From Epilithonimonas caeni DSM 17710 (GTDB taxonomy: Bacteria; Bacteroidota; Bacteroidia; Flavobacteriales; Weeksellaceae): a stretch of DNA of 64,000 nt. Below, piece by piece: positions 15,833 to 23,375 of the stretch (position 1 is the first letter of the stretch; each line of letters opens with the position of its first letter). Location of the stretch: contig NZ_AUFK01000019.1 in the NCBI RefSeq assembly GCF_000426465.1, positions 62,001-126,000 on the forward strand. Reading direction: 5' to 3'. Under the pieces are notes generated by a model. The model did not search any database. It was not told the DNA's origin and saw only the letters and a program-made list of their open reading frames with translations. Both the position numbers and the translations under genes were made by a program.

Positions 15833-16648
15833 TTACCATCCGCCAGAAGCACCGCCTCCGCCAAAGCTTCCGCCTCCGCCAAAACCGCCGAAGCCTCCGC
15901 CTCCACTACTTCCGCCACCAAATCCGCCTCCTCCGAAACTTCCCGGAAATGGGAATGGAAAGAATCCGCCTCGGTATCGTCGGTTACCTTTTCTCGAGAG
16001 CGTATAATCATCGTCGTCATTGTTTCCTCCACCATTGTTACCATTCAGAATACTTATCAAAATAATAATGACAATTATAATCAGAATAATAGCGCCAATA
16101 CTGATTCCGCCATCGTTCTTTTGTTTCTTGACAATCGGTTTGAATTTCCCTTGAACCGCTTCCATAATAGCAGAAGTTCCACGGTCAATTCCATTATAGA
16201 ATTCTCCTTTTTTGAAAGCAGGTGTTACGAGATAATCCAGGATCTGTCCTGCAACCGAAGCCGTCAAATATTGCTCAACAGCCCGGCCTTGCTGGATAGA
16301 CATTGTCCGGTCTTCTGTTGCAATCAGGAAAACAACGCCGTTATCTACTCCTTTTTGCCCAATTCCCCATTTTTCGCCGTACATCGTTGCGAGATAATTG
16401 ACATCTTCGCCACCAGTTGTCGGGAGAATTATGACCTCGATTTCCGTAGAAGTAGAATCGGAGAACTTGATGAGTTTTTGATTCAGTGCATCCTTTTCAG
16501 ATTCCGACAACAATCCGGCTTTATCATAAACAGGATAGAGCATCGCTGGTTTTTCCGGCACCAGCTGAGCTTTGGAAAACAATCCAAAAATCAGGAACAA
16601 TGCGAAAATATATCGTTTAAGAGAAGCTGATATCATTGGGTAATTCAT
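15833..16648 (-). CDS. TPM-domain protein with Gly-rich tail (YgcG-like)
   Basis: A 271-residue protein: signal-like N-terminus (RYIFALFLIFGLFSKAQ), TPM domain at about residues 35-160 (VYDKAGLLSESEKDALNQKL and YLATMYGEKWGIGQKG), one membrane segment near 180-200 (GAIILIIIVIIILISIL), a short Asp run, then a tail of FGGGG/SGGGG repeats ending in GASGGW. This is the YgcG/BA42 family layout. The domain is proposed to have phosphatase activity (TLP18.3/Psb32) or to support membrane protein assembly. It overlaps the upstream TPM gene by 32 bases; an alternative ATG at 16636 would also work. It is the last gene of a lemA-TPM-TPM operon. Confidence 0.85.
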   Translation of the reverse strand: MNYPMISASLKRYIFALFLIFGLFSKAQLVPEKPAMLYPVYDKAGLLSESEKDALNQKLIKFSDSTSTEIEVIILPTTGGEDVNYLATMYGEKWGIGQKGVDNGVVFLIATEDRTMSIQQGRAVEQYLTASVAGQILDYLVTPAFKKGEFYNGIDRGTSAIMEAVQGKFKPIVKKQKNDGGISIGAIILIIIVIIILISILNGNNGGGNNDDDDYTLSRKGNRRYRGGFFPFPFPGSFGGGGFGGGSSGGGGFGGFGGGGSFGGGGASGGW

Positions 16649-17045
16649 TGATATTTTCCCCAGAGATCGGGAAATATTTTTTGAGTTCGAGTCCTGTTTT
16701 CAGAATCGCATCTTTCAGACCTTTATAATAATTTTCCTTTGCAAATTCAGAAGTGATCTCATCGTGAAGATCATCCCAGAATTGTTGCTTTACTTTCTTA
16801 TGAATACCCTCGTCTCCGATAATTGTGAGATAATGTCGTTCAAAATTCACAAAAAACAAAACGCCGTTTCTTTCTTTGGTCAGATGCATTTCCAACGAAT
16901 TAAAAATCGCAAATGCTTTTTTTGCAAAATCATCTTCGGCGGTGGAATCGATATGCACACGAATCTCACCCGAAGAATGGTCTTCAGCTATTTTGATGGC
17001 TTCCACAAGGGAAGCCATCTCTGTATCTGTAAGGAAATGATTCAT
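16617..17045 (-). CDS. TPM-domain protein, soluble
   Basis: A 142-residue protein consisting almost only of a TPM domain (LVEAIKIAEDHSSGEIRVHI, then NGVLFFVNFERHYLTIIGD and a C-terminal helix ending with the family's KYFP). No signal peptide or membrane segment. The first gene of the operon, lemA, overlaps its ATG by one base (TAATG) and the Gly-rich TPM gene overlaps its end. This lemA-TPM-TPM order is a recurrent cluster in Bacteroidota. Function of the cluster is unknown, though links to envelope stress are suspected. Confidence 0.85.
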   Translation of the reverse strand: MNHFLTDTEMASLVEAIKIAEDHSSGEIRVHIDSTAEDDFAKKAFAIFNSLEMHLTKERNGVLFFVNFERHYLTIIGDEGIHKKVKQQFWDDLHDEITSEFAKENYYKGLKDAILKTGLELKKYFPISGENINELPNDISFS

Positions 17046-17641
17046 TATTCTGAAAATGCAGGAGGTGCTTTTTCTGCGCCAGCTTCTGCTTTGAAGTATG
17101 GTTTTTCTTTGAAGTTGGAGAAATTAGCGATCACGTTATTTGGGAACTTTTTAATATTCGTATTATATTCCTTCGCCGCATCATTGTAATAAACAGTTTC
17201 TGAGCGGATACTGTTCTCAATTGCCGTATATTCTCTTTGGAAATTGATATATTGCTGGTCGGCCTTCAGGTTTGGATAACTTTCTACAACTGCCAATAAT
17301 CTACTTAAAGAACCACTCAATTCGCCTTGTGCTGCTTGAAATTTTGCCATATCGGCCTCGGTCATATTGGTTGGGTCGATGTTAACTGATGTTGCTTTTG
17401 ACCTTGCCTCAACCACTTTTGTCAAAGTTTCAGATTCGAATTTAGCGTAAGATTTTACCGTCCTCTCCAAGTTGGGGATCAGGTTCGCTCTTTTCTGATA
17501 AACGGTTTCCACGTTTGACCATTTGGCATTTACGGTTTGTTCCTGTCCTACAAAACCGTTTCTAATTCCGACTGCCCAAAATCCTACTATAGCGATCAAC
17601 GCAACAATTACGATTAATACAATACAACCTTTACCTTTCAT
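17045..17641 (-). CDS. LemA family protein
   Basis: A 198-residue membrane-anchored protein: one N-terminal transmembrane helix (IVLIVIVALIAIVGFWAVG), then a long helical domain containing the LemA signatures NAKWSNVETVYQKRANLIPN and a downstream SRLLAVVESYPNLKA then FQREYTAIENSI. An Ala/Glu/Pro tail ends the protein. LemA proteins are conserved but of uncertain role. The gene heads an operon with two TPM proteins; its stop overlaps the next ATG. Confidence 0.92.
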   Translation of the reverse strand: MKGKGCIVLIVIVALIAIVGFWAVGIRNGFVGQEQTVNAKWSNVETVYQKRANLIPNLERTVKSYAKFESETLTKVVEARSKATSVNIDPTNMTEADMAKFQAAQGELSGSLSRLLAVVESYPNLKADQQYINFQREYTAIENSIRSETVYYNDAAKEYNTNIKKFPNNVIANFSNFKEKPYFKAEAGAEKAPPAFSE

Positions 17642-17705
17642 AGTTTGATGTGTTTTAAAATTTTTTAATTAAATCAAATATACAAATTAAATATATCCGC
17701 AAAGT

Positions 17706-18476
17706 TTATTTTTCAAAAACCTTGGCTTCTTCCCAGAGCTCATCCATCTCAACAAGGTTTAAATCAGACAAAACCAAATTTTTGCTAAGGGCCAACTCCT
17801 CCATTTTCTGAAATCTGGAAATGAATTTCGAATTTGTTTTTTCCAAAGCTGTGTCGGCATTTAAGCCTGAAATTCTCGAATAATTAATCAAAGAGAAAAA
17901 CACATCACCTAGCTCAGCTTCTTTTTTATCCTTGTCCGTTTCCTGATGAAATTCCTGCAGTTCTTCTCGTACTTTTGCCCAAGCATCGTCCGCAGAATCA
18001 AATTCGAACCCGATTCCTTTCACTTTATCCTGAATTCTATAAGCCTTGATAATTGGTGGTAAACCTTTCGGAACACCCGATAAAATGGATCTGTTTCCTT
18101 CCTTCAGTTTCAGTTTTTCCCAATTTTGCTTCACTACTTCTTCATCTTCGGCAACGGTGTCACCATAGATATGCGGATGACGGAATATCAGCTTTTCATT
18201 CAAAGAATTGATGACATCAGCAATATCAAAACTCTCTTTTTCTGAACCTATTTTCGCGTAGAAAACCAAATGTAAAAGCACATCGCCCAGTTCCTTTTTA
18301 ATTTCCTGCAGATCCTCAGTCAGAAGTGCATCAGACAATTCATAAACTTCCTCCAAAGTCAAATGACGAAGTGTCTCAAAAGTCTGCTTCTGATCCCACG
18401 GACATTTTTCCCGCAGGTCATCCATTATATCGAGAAGCCTTCCAAAAGCTTCCATTTTTTCTTGTCGTGTATTCAT
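17706..18476 (-). CDS. mazG: Nucleoside triphosphate pyrophosphohydrolase MazG
   Basis: A 256-residue protein with two MazG domains in tandem. The N-terminal one has CPWDQKQTFETLRHLTLEE and the metal motif EEVYEL ... KKELGDVLLHL; the C-terminal one has REELQEFHQE ... EAELGDVFFSL. It hydrolyses NTPs to NMP and pyrophosphate, cleaning aberrant nucleotides and affecting ppGpp. ATG at 18476 (MNTRQEKMEAFGRLLDIMDD) is used. A longer frame runs upstream to 18551, but its extra residues (GSKRLREPQPD) are read from a dispersed repeat and are not family sequence. Confidence 0.9.
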   Translation of the reverse strand: MNTRQEKMEAFGRLLDIMDDLREKCPWDQKQTFETLRHLTLEEVYELSDALLTEDLQEIKKELGDVLLHLVFYAKIGSEKESFDIADVINSLNEKLIFRHPHIYGDTVAEDEEVVKQNWEKLKLKEGNRSILSGVPKGLPPIIKAYRIQDKVKGIGFEFDSADDAWAKVREELQEFHQETDKDKKEAELGDVFFSLINYSRISGLNADTALEKTNSKFISRFQKMEELALSKNLVLSDLNLVEMDELWEEAKVFEK

Positions 18477-18505
18477 AAATAATGAGTGATATTTGATAAA
18501 GATAA

Positions 18506-18530
18506 TGTCAGGCTGAGGTTCTCGAAGCCT
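18506..18530. repeat. Dispersed 25-base repeat, copy at a gene end
   Basis: TGTCAGGCTGAGGTTCTCGA followed by AGCCT, 24 of 25 bases identical to 21849-21873. It supplies the last codons and stop of the membrane gene at 18508 and lies just upstream of mazG. Confidence 0.8.
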
Positions 18531-18972
18531 TTTTGACCCTAACATCATCAATAATGATATGACTGTTGATTTCCAATAATTTATTTAAAAATTCTTCCCG
18601 ATCTTCAGGTGTGATATAAAGGTCGTTCTTAAATTTCGAAAAGACAATCAATCCACCAACAGAAGTGCCACATTTGTGAAACCCGCTCCACATTGTTTCT
18701 CCGATTCGGATTTTTGTGATTTTAAAAATACTGACCCTGAAAATATCGAAGATAACATTCACAACTAGATCTTCGCTGTCAATTCTAATTTTAACAAAGA
18801 AAAAACCAATTAATAAAAGCGTATTGATACCCGACAAAATAATTGCCATTATCAGCCATTCTGAAAAAGGCATATCAAAATAAGCTGAGACAATAATGAT
18901 TACAAAAAGCAAACTGATCCCTAAAAATAAAGAACCATAAATCCAATCTCTTTTGCTTTTGTAAACTTTCAT
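18508..18972 (-). CDS. Membrane protein with PH-like domain
   Basis: A 154-residue protein. Two hydrophobic helices (residues about 12-32 and 38-62) are followed by a small beta-rich domain of bPH type (IRIDSEDLVVNVIFDIFRV, TKIRIGET, then NDLYITPEDREEFLNKLLEI), similar in layout to YyaB-like bacterial PH domains. The final eight residues (KKASRTSA) and the stop come from a dispersed repeat, so the original C-terminus has been replaced or extended. Its ATG overlaps the pcm stop (TAATG), implying coupling. No function assigned. Confidence 0.65.
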   Translation of the reverse strand: MKVYKSKRDWIYGSLFLGISLLFVIIIVSAYFDMPFSEWLIMAIILSGINTLLLIGFFFVKIRIDSEDLVVNVIFDIFRVSIFKITKIRIGETMWSGFHKCGTSVGGLIVFSKFKNDLYITPEDREEFLNKLLEINSHIIIDDVRVKKASRTSA

Positions 18973-19622
18973 TAATGCGATTTGTTTTGAAGCATTGGAA
19001 CAAATTTATAAACACCGAATTCCTCTTTTTCAAACTGAGTATCAGAAATTTTAGTAAATCTATAAAGAATCTGTTCATCAGTTTTACCTAGTGGGATTAC
19101 CATTTTTCCACCAACTTTCAATTGTTTTAACAATTCCGTTGGGAGAACTTCCGCACCACAAGTCACCAATACTTTGTCAAAAGGGGCAAACGTCGGCAAA
19201 CCCGCAAATCCGTCTCCGAAACTCTGGAACTTGGGTCTCAAATCCAATTCTCTAAGAATTTTGCTTGAAAAATTGTACAGATCCTTTTGACGCTCAATCG
19301 TGTAAACCAAAGCTTTCATCCGGATTAGAACCGCCGTCTGATAACCGCACCCTGTCCCTATCTCCAACACTTTTTCGCCTTCATTCACTTCCAGCAATTC
19401 AGTTTGTTCGGCAACAGTCGATGGATGAGAAATTGTCTGTTTAGAAGCGATAGGAAAAGCACGGTCTTCGTAAGCATAGTCTTCGAAAACACTCTCTATG
19501 AAAAGATGCCTGGGAACTTCGTTCATTGCATTCAAGACGAAAGAATCTGTAATCCCGATTTTCTGATGAAGATAATCGATTAATTGTTTTCTTTTGCCCT
19601 TGTGGACGTAAGTATCTCTCAT
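18972..19622 (-). CDS. pcm: Protein-L-isoaspartate O-methyltransferase
   Basis: A 216-residue SAM-dependent enzyme that methylates isoaspartyl residues so that damaged proteins can be repaired. Motif I is VLEIGTGCGYQTAVL near residue 80. The family substrate loop AFPIASKQTISHPSTVA lies just before, and PFDKVLVTCGAEVLP and GGKMVIPLG are the later motifs. ATG at 19622 (MRDTYVHKGKRKQLIDYL) is used; a longer frame reaches 19679 but adds only a hydrophobic stretch absent from the family. The stop overlaps the next ATG by one base. Confidence 0.92.
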   Translation of the reverse strand: MRDTYVHKGKRKQLIDYLHQKIGITDSFVLNAMNEVPRHLFIESVFEDYAYEDRAFPIASKQTISHPSTVAEQTELLEVNEGEKVLEIGTGCGYQTAVLIRMKALVYTIERQKDLYNFSSKILRELDLRPKFQSFGDGFAGLPTFAPFDKVLVTCGAEVLPTELLKQLKVGGKMVIPLGKTDEQILYRFTKISDTQFEKEEFGVYKFVPMLQNKSH

Positions 19623-19651
19623 TATTAGCTTTAATATTTTGAACCACAAAA

Positions 19652-19740
19652 AACCACAAAAGAAACAAATTAAAATCAAATGTTCGAAATTATAATTTAC
19701 TTAAAAGAAAGTAGTTAAAACTTTTATGGCTTTTGTGGTT
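19652..19740. repeat. Inverted repeat AACCACAAAAG
   Basis: AACCACAAAAG at 19652-19662 and its exact complement CTTTTGTGGTT at 19730-19740, 67 bases apart, in the gap upstream of pcm. Similar in flavour to the CACAAAG modules near 5400 and 7840. Confidence 0.5.
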
Positions 19741-19900
19741 AATTAAACTGCAATTTCGGAAGTAAAATTTTAAAATCCAAACAAGAATCATTATTTTAAA
19801 AATATATCAAATAATTGATCGTTAATCAGAATAAAGTTTATAGCTTTGATTGTTTTTTTATTAAAAATTCAAATACATCTTCAATTAATTGAATGAAAGA

Positions 19901-20887
19901 ATGGATGTTATGCAGAAATTAAGAGCTTACATTAAAGGAACCGGTTCATACGTTCCTCCAAAAATTTTAAAAAATGATTTTTTCGAAAAAGTAGGCTCTT
20001 CCAACGAGTGGATTTTTAAGAATCTGGGAATCAGAGAGCGCCGGATTGCCGAAGGTGAAGTGACCAGCGATCTGGCCTACAAAGCAGGACTGAAAGCTCT
20101 GGAAAATACCGATGTAAAACCAAAAGACATCGACCTGATCATTGTTGCAACTTCTACACCTGACAGACAGGCCCCGTCAACAGCGTGTTTTGTTCAGGAA
20201 AAAATGGAAGCGCCACAGGCTGTTGCATTTGATATTTCTGCGGTTTGTTCCGGTGGACTTTACGGCATTGCGATTGGCTGCCAGTTTATCGAAACCGGAA
20301 TGTATAAAAATGTTTTGGTCATTGGCGCTGATACTTTTTCAACGATTACCGATTGGGAAAGAAAGGATTCGGTTTTCTTTGGAGATGGTGCAGGCGCGAT
20401 CTTGCTCTCTGCGACGACCGAGGACAAAGGTTTTTTCGATTTCAAATTGCACGCAGACGGAACCGGGAAATATCATTTCAATATTCCGGCTGGCGGTTCA
20501 GAAATGCCAGCTTCAGAAGAAACTCTGAAGCAAAGACTTCATTATTTCCAAATGAACGGGAAAGAAGTTTTTGAAACCGCGACCAGAGTCTTGCCGGAAA
20601 CAATCAATGAAATTTTAAAGGCCAACAAGCTGACTTCCGATGATGTAGATTGGGTCATTCCCCATCAGCCAAGCATCAGAATTTTACAGGAAACAGCCAG
20701 GAAAACCAATATCCCGTTCGAAAAAGTGATGACGAACATGGACAAATATGCCAACACTTCCGGCGGAACTATCCCGATTGTCCTTGATGAAACTTACAAA
20801 AGCGGAAAGATCCAGCCGGGAAATCTTTTGCTTTTCGCAGCGGTTGGCTCCGGCTGGACCTGGGGAACTGCACTTTATAAAGCGTAG
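19901..20887 (+). CDS. 3-oxoacyl-ACP synthase III family (FabH-like)
   Basis: A 328-residue beta-ketoacyl-ACP synthase III. The catalytic triad can be placed at C116 (SAVCSGGLYG), H255 (VIPHQPS) and N285 (YANTSGGTIP), and the C-terminal GSGWTWGTALYK is typical. FabH condenses an acyl-CoA starter with malonyl-ACP. Start ATG at 19901 is used; a second ATG at 19910 and an upstream TTG are also possible. The next gene, 34 bases away, is FabI-like, so this pair may serve fatty acid or a specialised acyl product. Whether this is the housekeeping copy cannot be told from the window. Confidence 0.87.
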   Translation: MDVMQKLRAYIKGTGSYVPPKILKNDFFEKVGSSNEWIFKNLGIRERRIAEGEVTSDLAYKAGLKALENTDVKPKDIDLIIVATSTPDRQAPSTACFVQEKMEAPQAVAFDISAVCSGGLYGIAIGCQFIETGMYKNVLVIGADTFSTITDWERKDSVFFGDGAGAILLSATTEDKGFFDFKLHADGTGKYHFNIPAGGSEMPASEETLKQRLHYFQMNGKEVFETATRVLPETINEILKANKLTSDDVDWVIPHQPSIRILQETARKTNIPFEKVMTNMDKYANTSGGTIPIVLDETYKSGKIQPGNLLLFAAVGSGWTWGTALYKA

Positions 20888-20921
20888 TGAATTCATTAAT
20901 TATTAATTGTTAATTAACAAT

Positions 20922-21746
20922 ATGTTAGATAATCAAACTTTTCTAATTACCGGAATTGCGGATGAGAATTCATTAGCAATGAAAACCGCTGAAAAAATCC
21001 TTGAAAACAACGGAAAAGTTGTCTGCACAGGTTTAGGCGTGACGCCTTTTCACAAAAATCTTTCCGAAAAAGCAGAATCTTTCCTCAACAAAAATTACGA
21101 AGACTTCGAAAATGCCTGTAAAAAAGTTTTAGGAAATGATATTTACACGGCCCCTCTCGATGTGACCTTGCCGGAAAGTTTAAGCCATTTTGCCAATGAT
21201 CTGAAAACAAAAAACATTGAACTGAATGGTTTTCTTCACGCCATCGCAATGGACAAAACCATCCGGAACAAATCCGTGAAACCAATGCTGGAAGTGACCG
21301 CCGAGGAATTCAATGACACGATGAATGTGTCTGCATTTTCATTGGTTACGCTGTGCCATTCATTATTATACAATGGTGTTTTGCAAAACGGTGCTTCGAT
21401 AGTTTCATTAAGTTATATCGCGGCGGAGAAAGTTTCCTTTTTCCCTTACATCAATATGAGTATTGCGAAAGCAGCACTTGAAAGATTGACGATTGAAATG
21501 GCTTATGAATTAGGTGTAAAACATGGTATTCGCGCAAACGCCATCCGATTCTCACCTTACATGGGAAGTAAGGCAGGAAATGCAACTTTGAAGGTTGAAG
21601 ATGTGGAAAGAGCGAACAGGATCAGTCCGTTGGGTAATGCTTTGCCTGAAGATTTAGCGCACGAAATCGTTCATCTTTTCCGAAAAGAAACCAGGATCAC
21701 CGGGGAAATCCGTCATGTGGATGGTGGTTTTCATATTATGGGATAG
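20922..21746 (+). CDS. Enoyl-ACP reductase FabI-like SDR protein
   Basis: A 274-residue short-chain dehydrogenase/reductase. The N-terminus FLITGIADENSLAMKTAEKI matches the FabI version of the cofactor loop rather than classical TGxxxGIG. The Y-x6-K dyad appears as YINMSIAKAALE followed by a long helix, as in FabI, and the C-terminal HVDGGFHIMG fits as well. FabI reduces enoyl-ACP with NADH. The start is placed at ATG 20922 (a TTG 15 bases upstream is less likely). It follows a FabH-like gene on the same strand. Sequence divergence from textbook FabI leaves room for another acyl-chain reductase role. Confidence 0.78.
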   Translation: MLDNQTFLITGIADENSLAMKTAEKILENNGKVVCTGLGVTPFHKNLSEKAESFLNKNYEDFENACKKVLGNDIYTAPLDVTLPESLSHFANDLKTKNIELNGFLHAIAMDKTIRNKSVKPMLEVTAEEFNDTMNVSAFSLVTLCHSLLYNGVLQNGASIVSLSYIAAEKVSFFPYINMSIAKAALERLTIEMAYELGVKHGIRANAIRFSPYMGSKAGNATLKVEDVERANRISPLGNALPEDLAHEIVHLFRKETRITGEIRHVDGGFHIMG

Positions 21747-21848
21747 ATCGGGTTGGAAGGTTTGAGTGATAGAGAGATGAAAGTGTCTTGGATGTCTTCG
21801 ACCATAATCAGACTGACAAATCTAATATTAACAGTTTATTTTCAGCGA

Positions 21849-21873
21849 TGTCAGGCTGAGGCTCTCGAAGCCT
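21849..21873. repeat. Dispersed 25-base repeat, intergenic copy
   Basis: TGTCAGGCTGAGGCTCTCGA followed by AGCCT, in the gap between the FabI-like and Gfo/Idh/MocA genes. Copies also lie at 4481 (inverted, coding) and 18506. Confidence 0.8.
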
Positions 21874-22026
21874 TTCATAAATTAAATCTCAATAATCAAC
21901 CTCAAACTAAAACGTCTTGCATCTGCTAAATCTGCAAGAGAAATATTTCAGTAAAGATTCAAGTTGCAAGTTTTGTGGCTTGAATTTTTATTTGGTTAAA
22001 TTGCATCATCAAAATTATTTAGATTT

Positions 22027-23055
22027 ATGAGACAAATAAAAACGGCTTTGTTGGCTTATGGCGGTTCGGGGAAACTTTTTCATGCACCATTCCTTGAAGT
22101 TAATGAAGGTTTCGAACTGATAGGCGCCTACGAACGAAGCAAAAAAAATATACAAACCGATTACCCAAACGTTAAAAGTTTTGATTCGCTGGAAGAAGTT
22201 CTGGAAAGCGATGCAGAGCTGATTGTGGTCAATACACCAATTGATACCCATTTCGAATTCACCAAGAAAGTCCTGGAAGCTGGAAAACACGCTTTGGTAG
22301 AAAAGGCTTTCACCACGACTTCTCAGGAAGCGGAAGAATTACATAAACTCGCCAAAGAGAAAAATCTGAAACTCTGTGTGTATCAAAACCGAAGATATGA
22401 CAGCGATTTCCGAACCGTAAAAAAAGTTCTGGAAGAGAATTATCTTGGAGACATTGTGGAAGCAGAAATCCGTTTCGAAAGATACAATCCTGAACTGAGC
22501 CCAAAAGCGTGGAAAGAAGACGGAAATCCCGGCGCCAGTATTTTGATGGATCTGGGTTCGCACGTGATCGACCAGGCATTGACATTATTCGGGAATCCGG
22601 AGAAGGTTTTTGCAGACATCAGACGAACGAGAGAAAACACACAGATTGATGATTATTTTGATATTTTACTTTACTATCCTGACAAAAGAGTGCGATTGAA
22701 ATCAAGTTATTTTGTGAAAGAAATGACGCCATCTTATGTTCTTCAGGGGAAAAAAGGAAGTTTCCTGAAACACCGGGGCGACATCCAGGAAGATGAATTG
22801 AAATTAGGCAAAGTCCCGAATCGTGAAAATTGGGGAACTGAGCCTGATGATAAAACCGGACTTTTGGCTTATAATGACAGAGTTGTCAACTTCCCGACGT
22901 TCCAAGGGAATTATCTGGATTTTTACGATGACCTTTACAACGCCATCGTGGATGATAAAAAAGTTCCTGTGACGGCAAAACAGGCCTACCATATAATGAA
23001 AGTGATTGAAGCAGCTAAGGAAAGTTCGGAGAAGGGAAAAGTTGTTGGTTTATAA
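22027..23055 (+). CDS. Gfo/Idh/MocA family oxidoreductase
   Basis: A 342-residue NAD(P)-dependent oxidoreductase: N-terminal Rossmann domain (ALLAYGGSGKLFHAPFL, then ELIVVNTPIDTHFEF) and a C-terminal alpha/beta dimerisation and substrate domain (GASILMDLGSHVIDQAL). The usual EKP motif reads EKA here (HALVEKAFT), keeping the catalytic-side Lys but not the Pro. Closest in pattern to YvaA/YdgJ sugar or inositol dehydrogenases; the substrate is unknown. It is bordered by repeat-containing gaps and looks monocistronic. Confidence 0.87.
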   Translation: MRQIKTALLAYGGSGKLFHAPFLEVNEGFELIGAYERSKKNIQTDYPNVKSFDSLEEVLESDAELIVVNTPIDTHFEFTKKVLEAGKHALVEKAFTTTSQEAEELHKLAKEKNLKLCVYQNRRYDSDFRTVKKVLEENYLGDIVEAEIRFERYNPELSPKAWKEDGNPGASILMDLGSHVIDQALTLFGNPEKVFADIRRTRENTQIDDYFDILLYYPDKRVRLKSSYFVKEMTPSYVLQGKKGSFLKHRGDIQEDELKLGKVPNRENWGTEPDDKTGLLAYNDRVVNFPTFQGNYLDFYDDLYNAIVDDKKVPVTAKQAYHIMKVIEAAKESSEKGKVVGL

Positions 23056-23102
23056 ATAAGACTTCGGTTCCGATCAGTCTGACATTTAAAAATTTCCATT
23101 TT

Positions 23103-23287
23103 TTCATTCCGTAGGAATCTTATCACTAGCTGTTGAGATCCTTTCAGAAATCGAAGATCCGACGGTCAATGACAAATATTGTTTTATCGCAACAACTATT
23201 ATTGCATGTAGAATCCGCAGTCCGATTTGAGCTGACTCTTCGTGACAAATTGGGAGTCCTTCGACAAGCTTAGGATAAACTACAAGC
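23103..23287. repeat. Dispersed repeat, copy 2
   Basis: TTTCATTCCGTAGGAATCTT near 23103-23122 and TCCTTCGACAAGCTTAGGAT starting at 23257 (continuing AAACTACAAGC) correspond to the two blocks at 2583-2656, here further apart. Confidence 0.6.
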
Positions 23288-23306
23288 GGGTATAGCTTCC
23301 CAAATA

Positions 23307-23350
23307 AAAATAAAGACTCAGAATTGCAAGAAATTCTGGGTCTTTATTTT
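23307..23350. terminator. Bidirectional terminator between convergent genes
   Basis: Arms AAAATAAAGACTCAGAATT and AATTCTGGGTCTTTATTTT pair at 18 of 19 positions with loop GCAAGA. It serves the Gfo gene on plus and the surface protein on minus. Confidence 0.85.
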
Positions 23351-23375
23351 TACATAGATTTATAATTCTAGAAAA

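Noticed and set aside
15838-15940. Short regular repeats that might suggest an array.
   Set aside because: They are the codons of the Gly/Phe/Ser-rich protein tail, not a CRISPR or DNA-level tandem array.
15710-16630. A 306-codon plus-strand frame opposite the TPM genes.
   Set aside because: It is the complement of the Gly-rich tail and TPM coding region, giving Ser/Ala-repeat nonsense; the minus-strand genes have clear domains.
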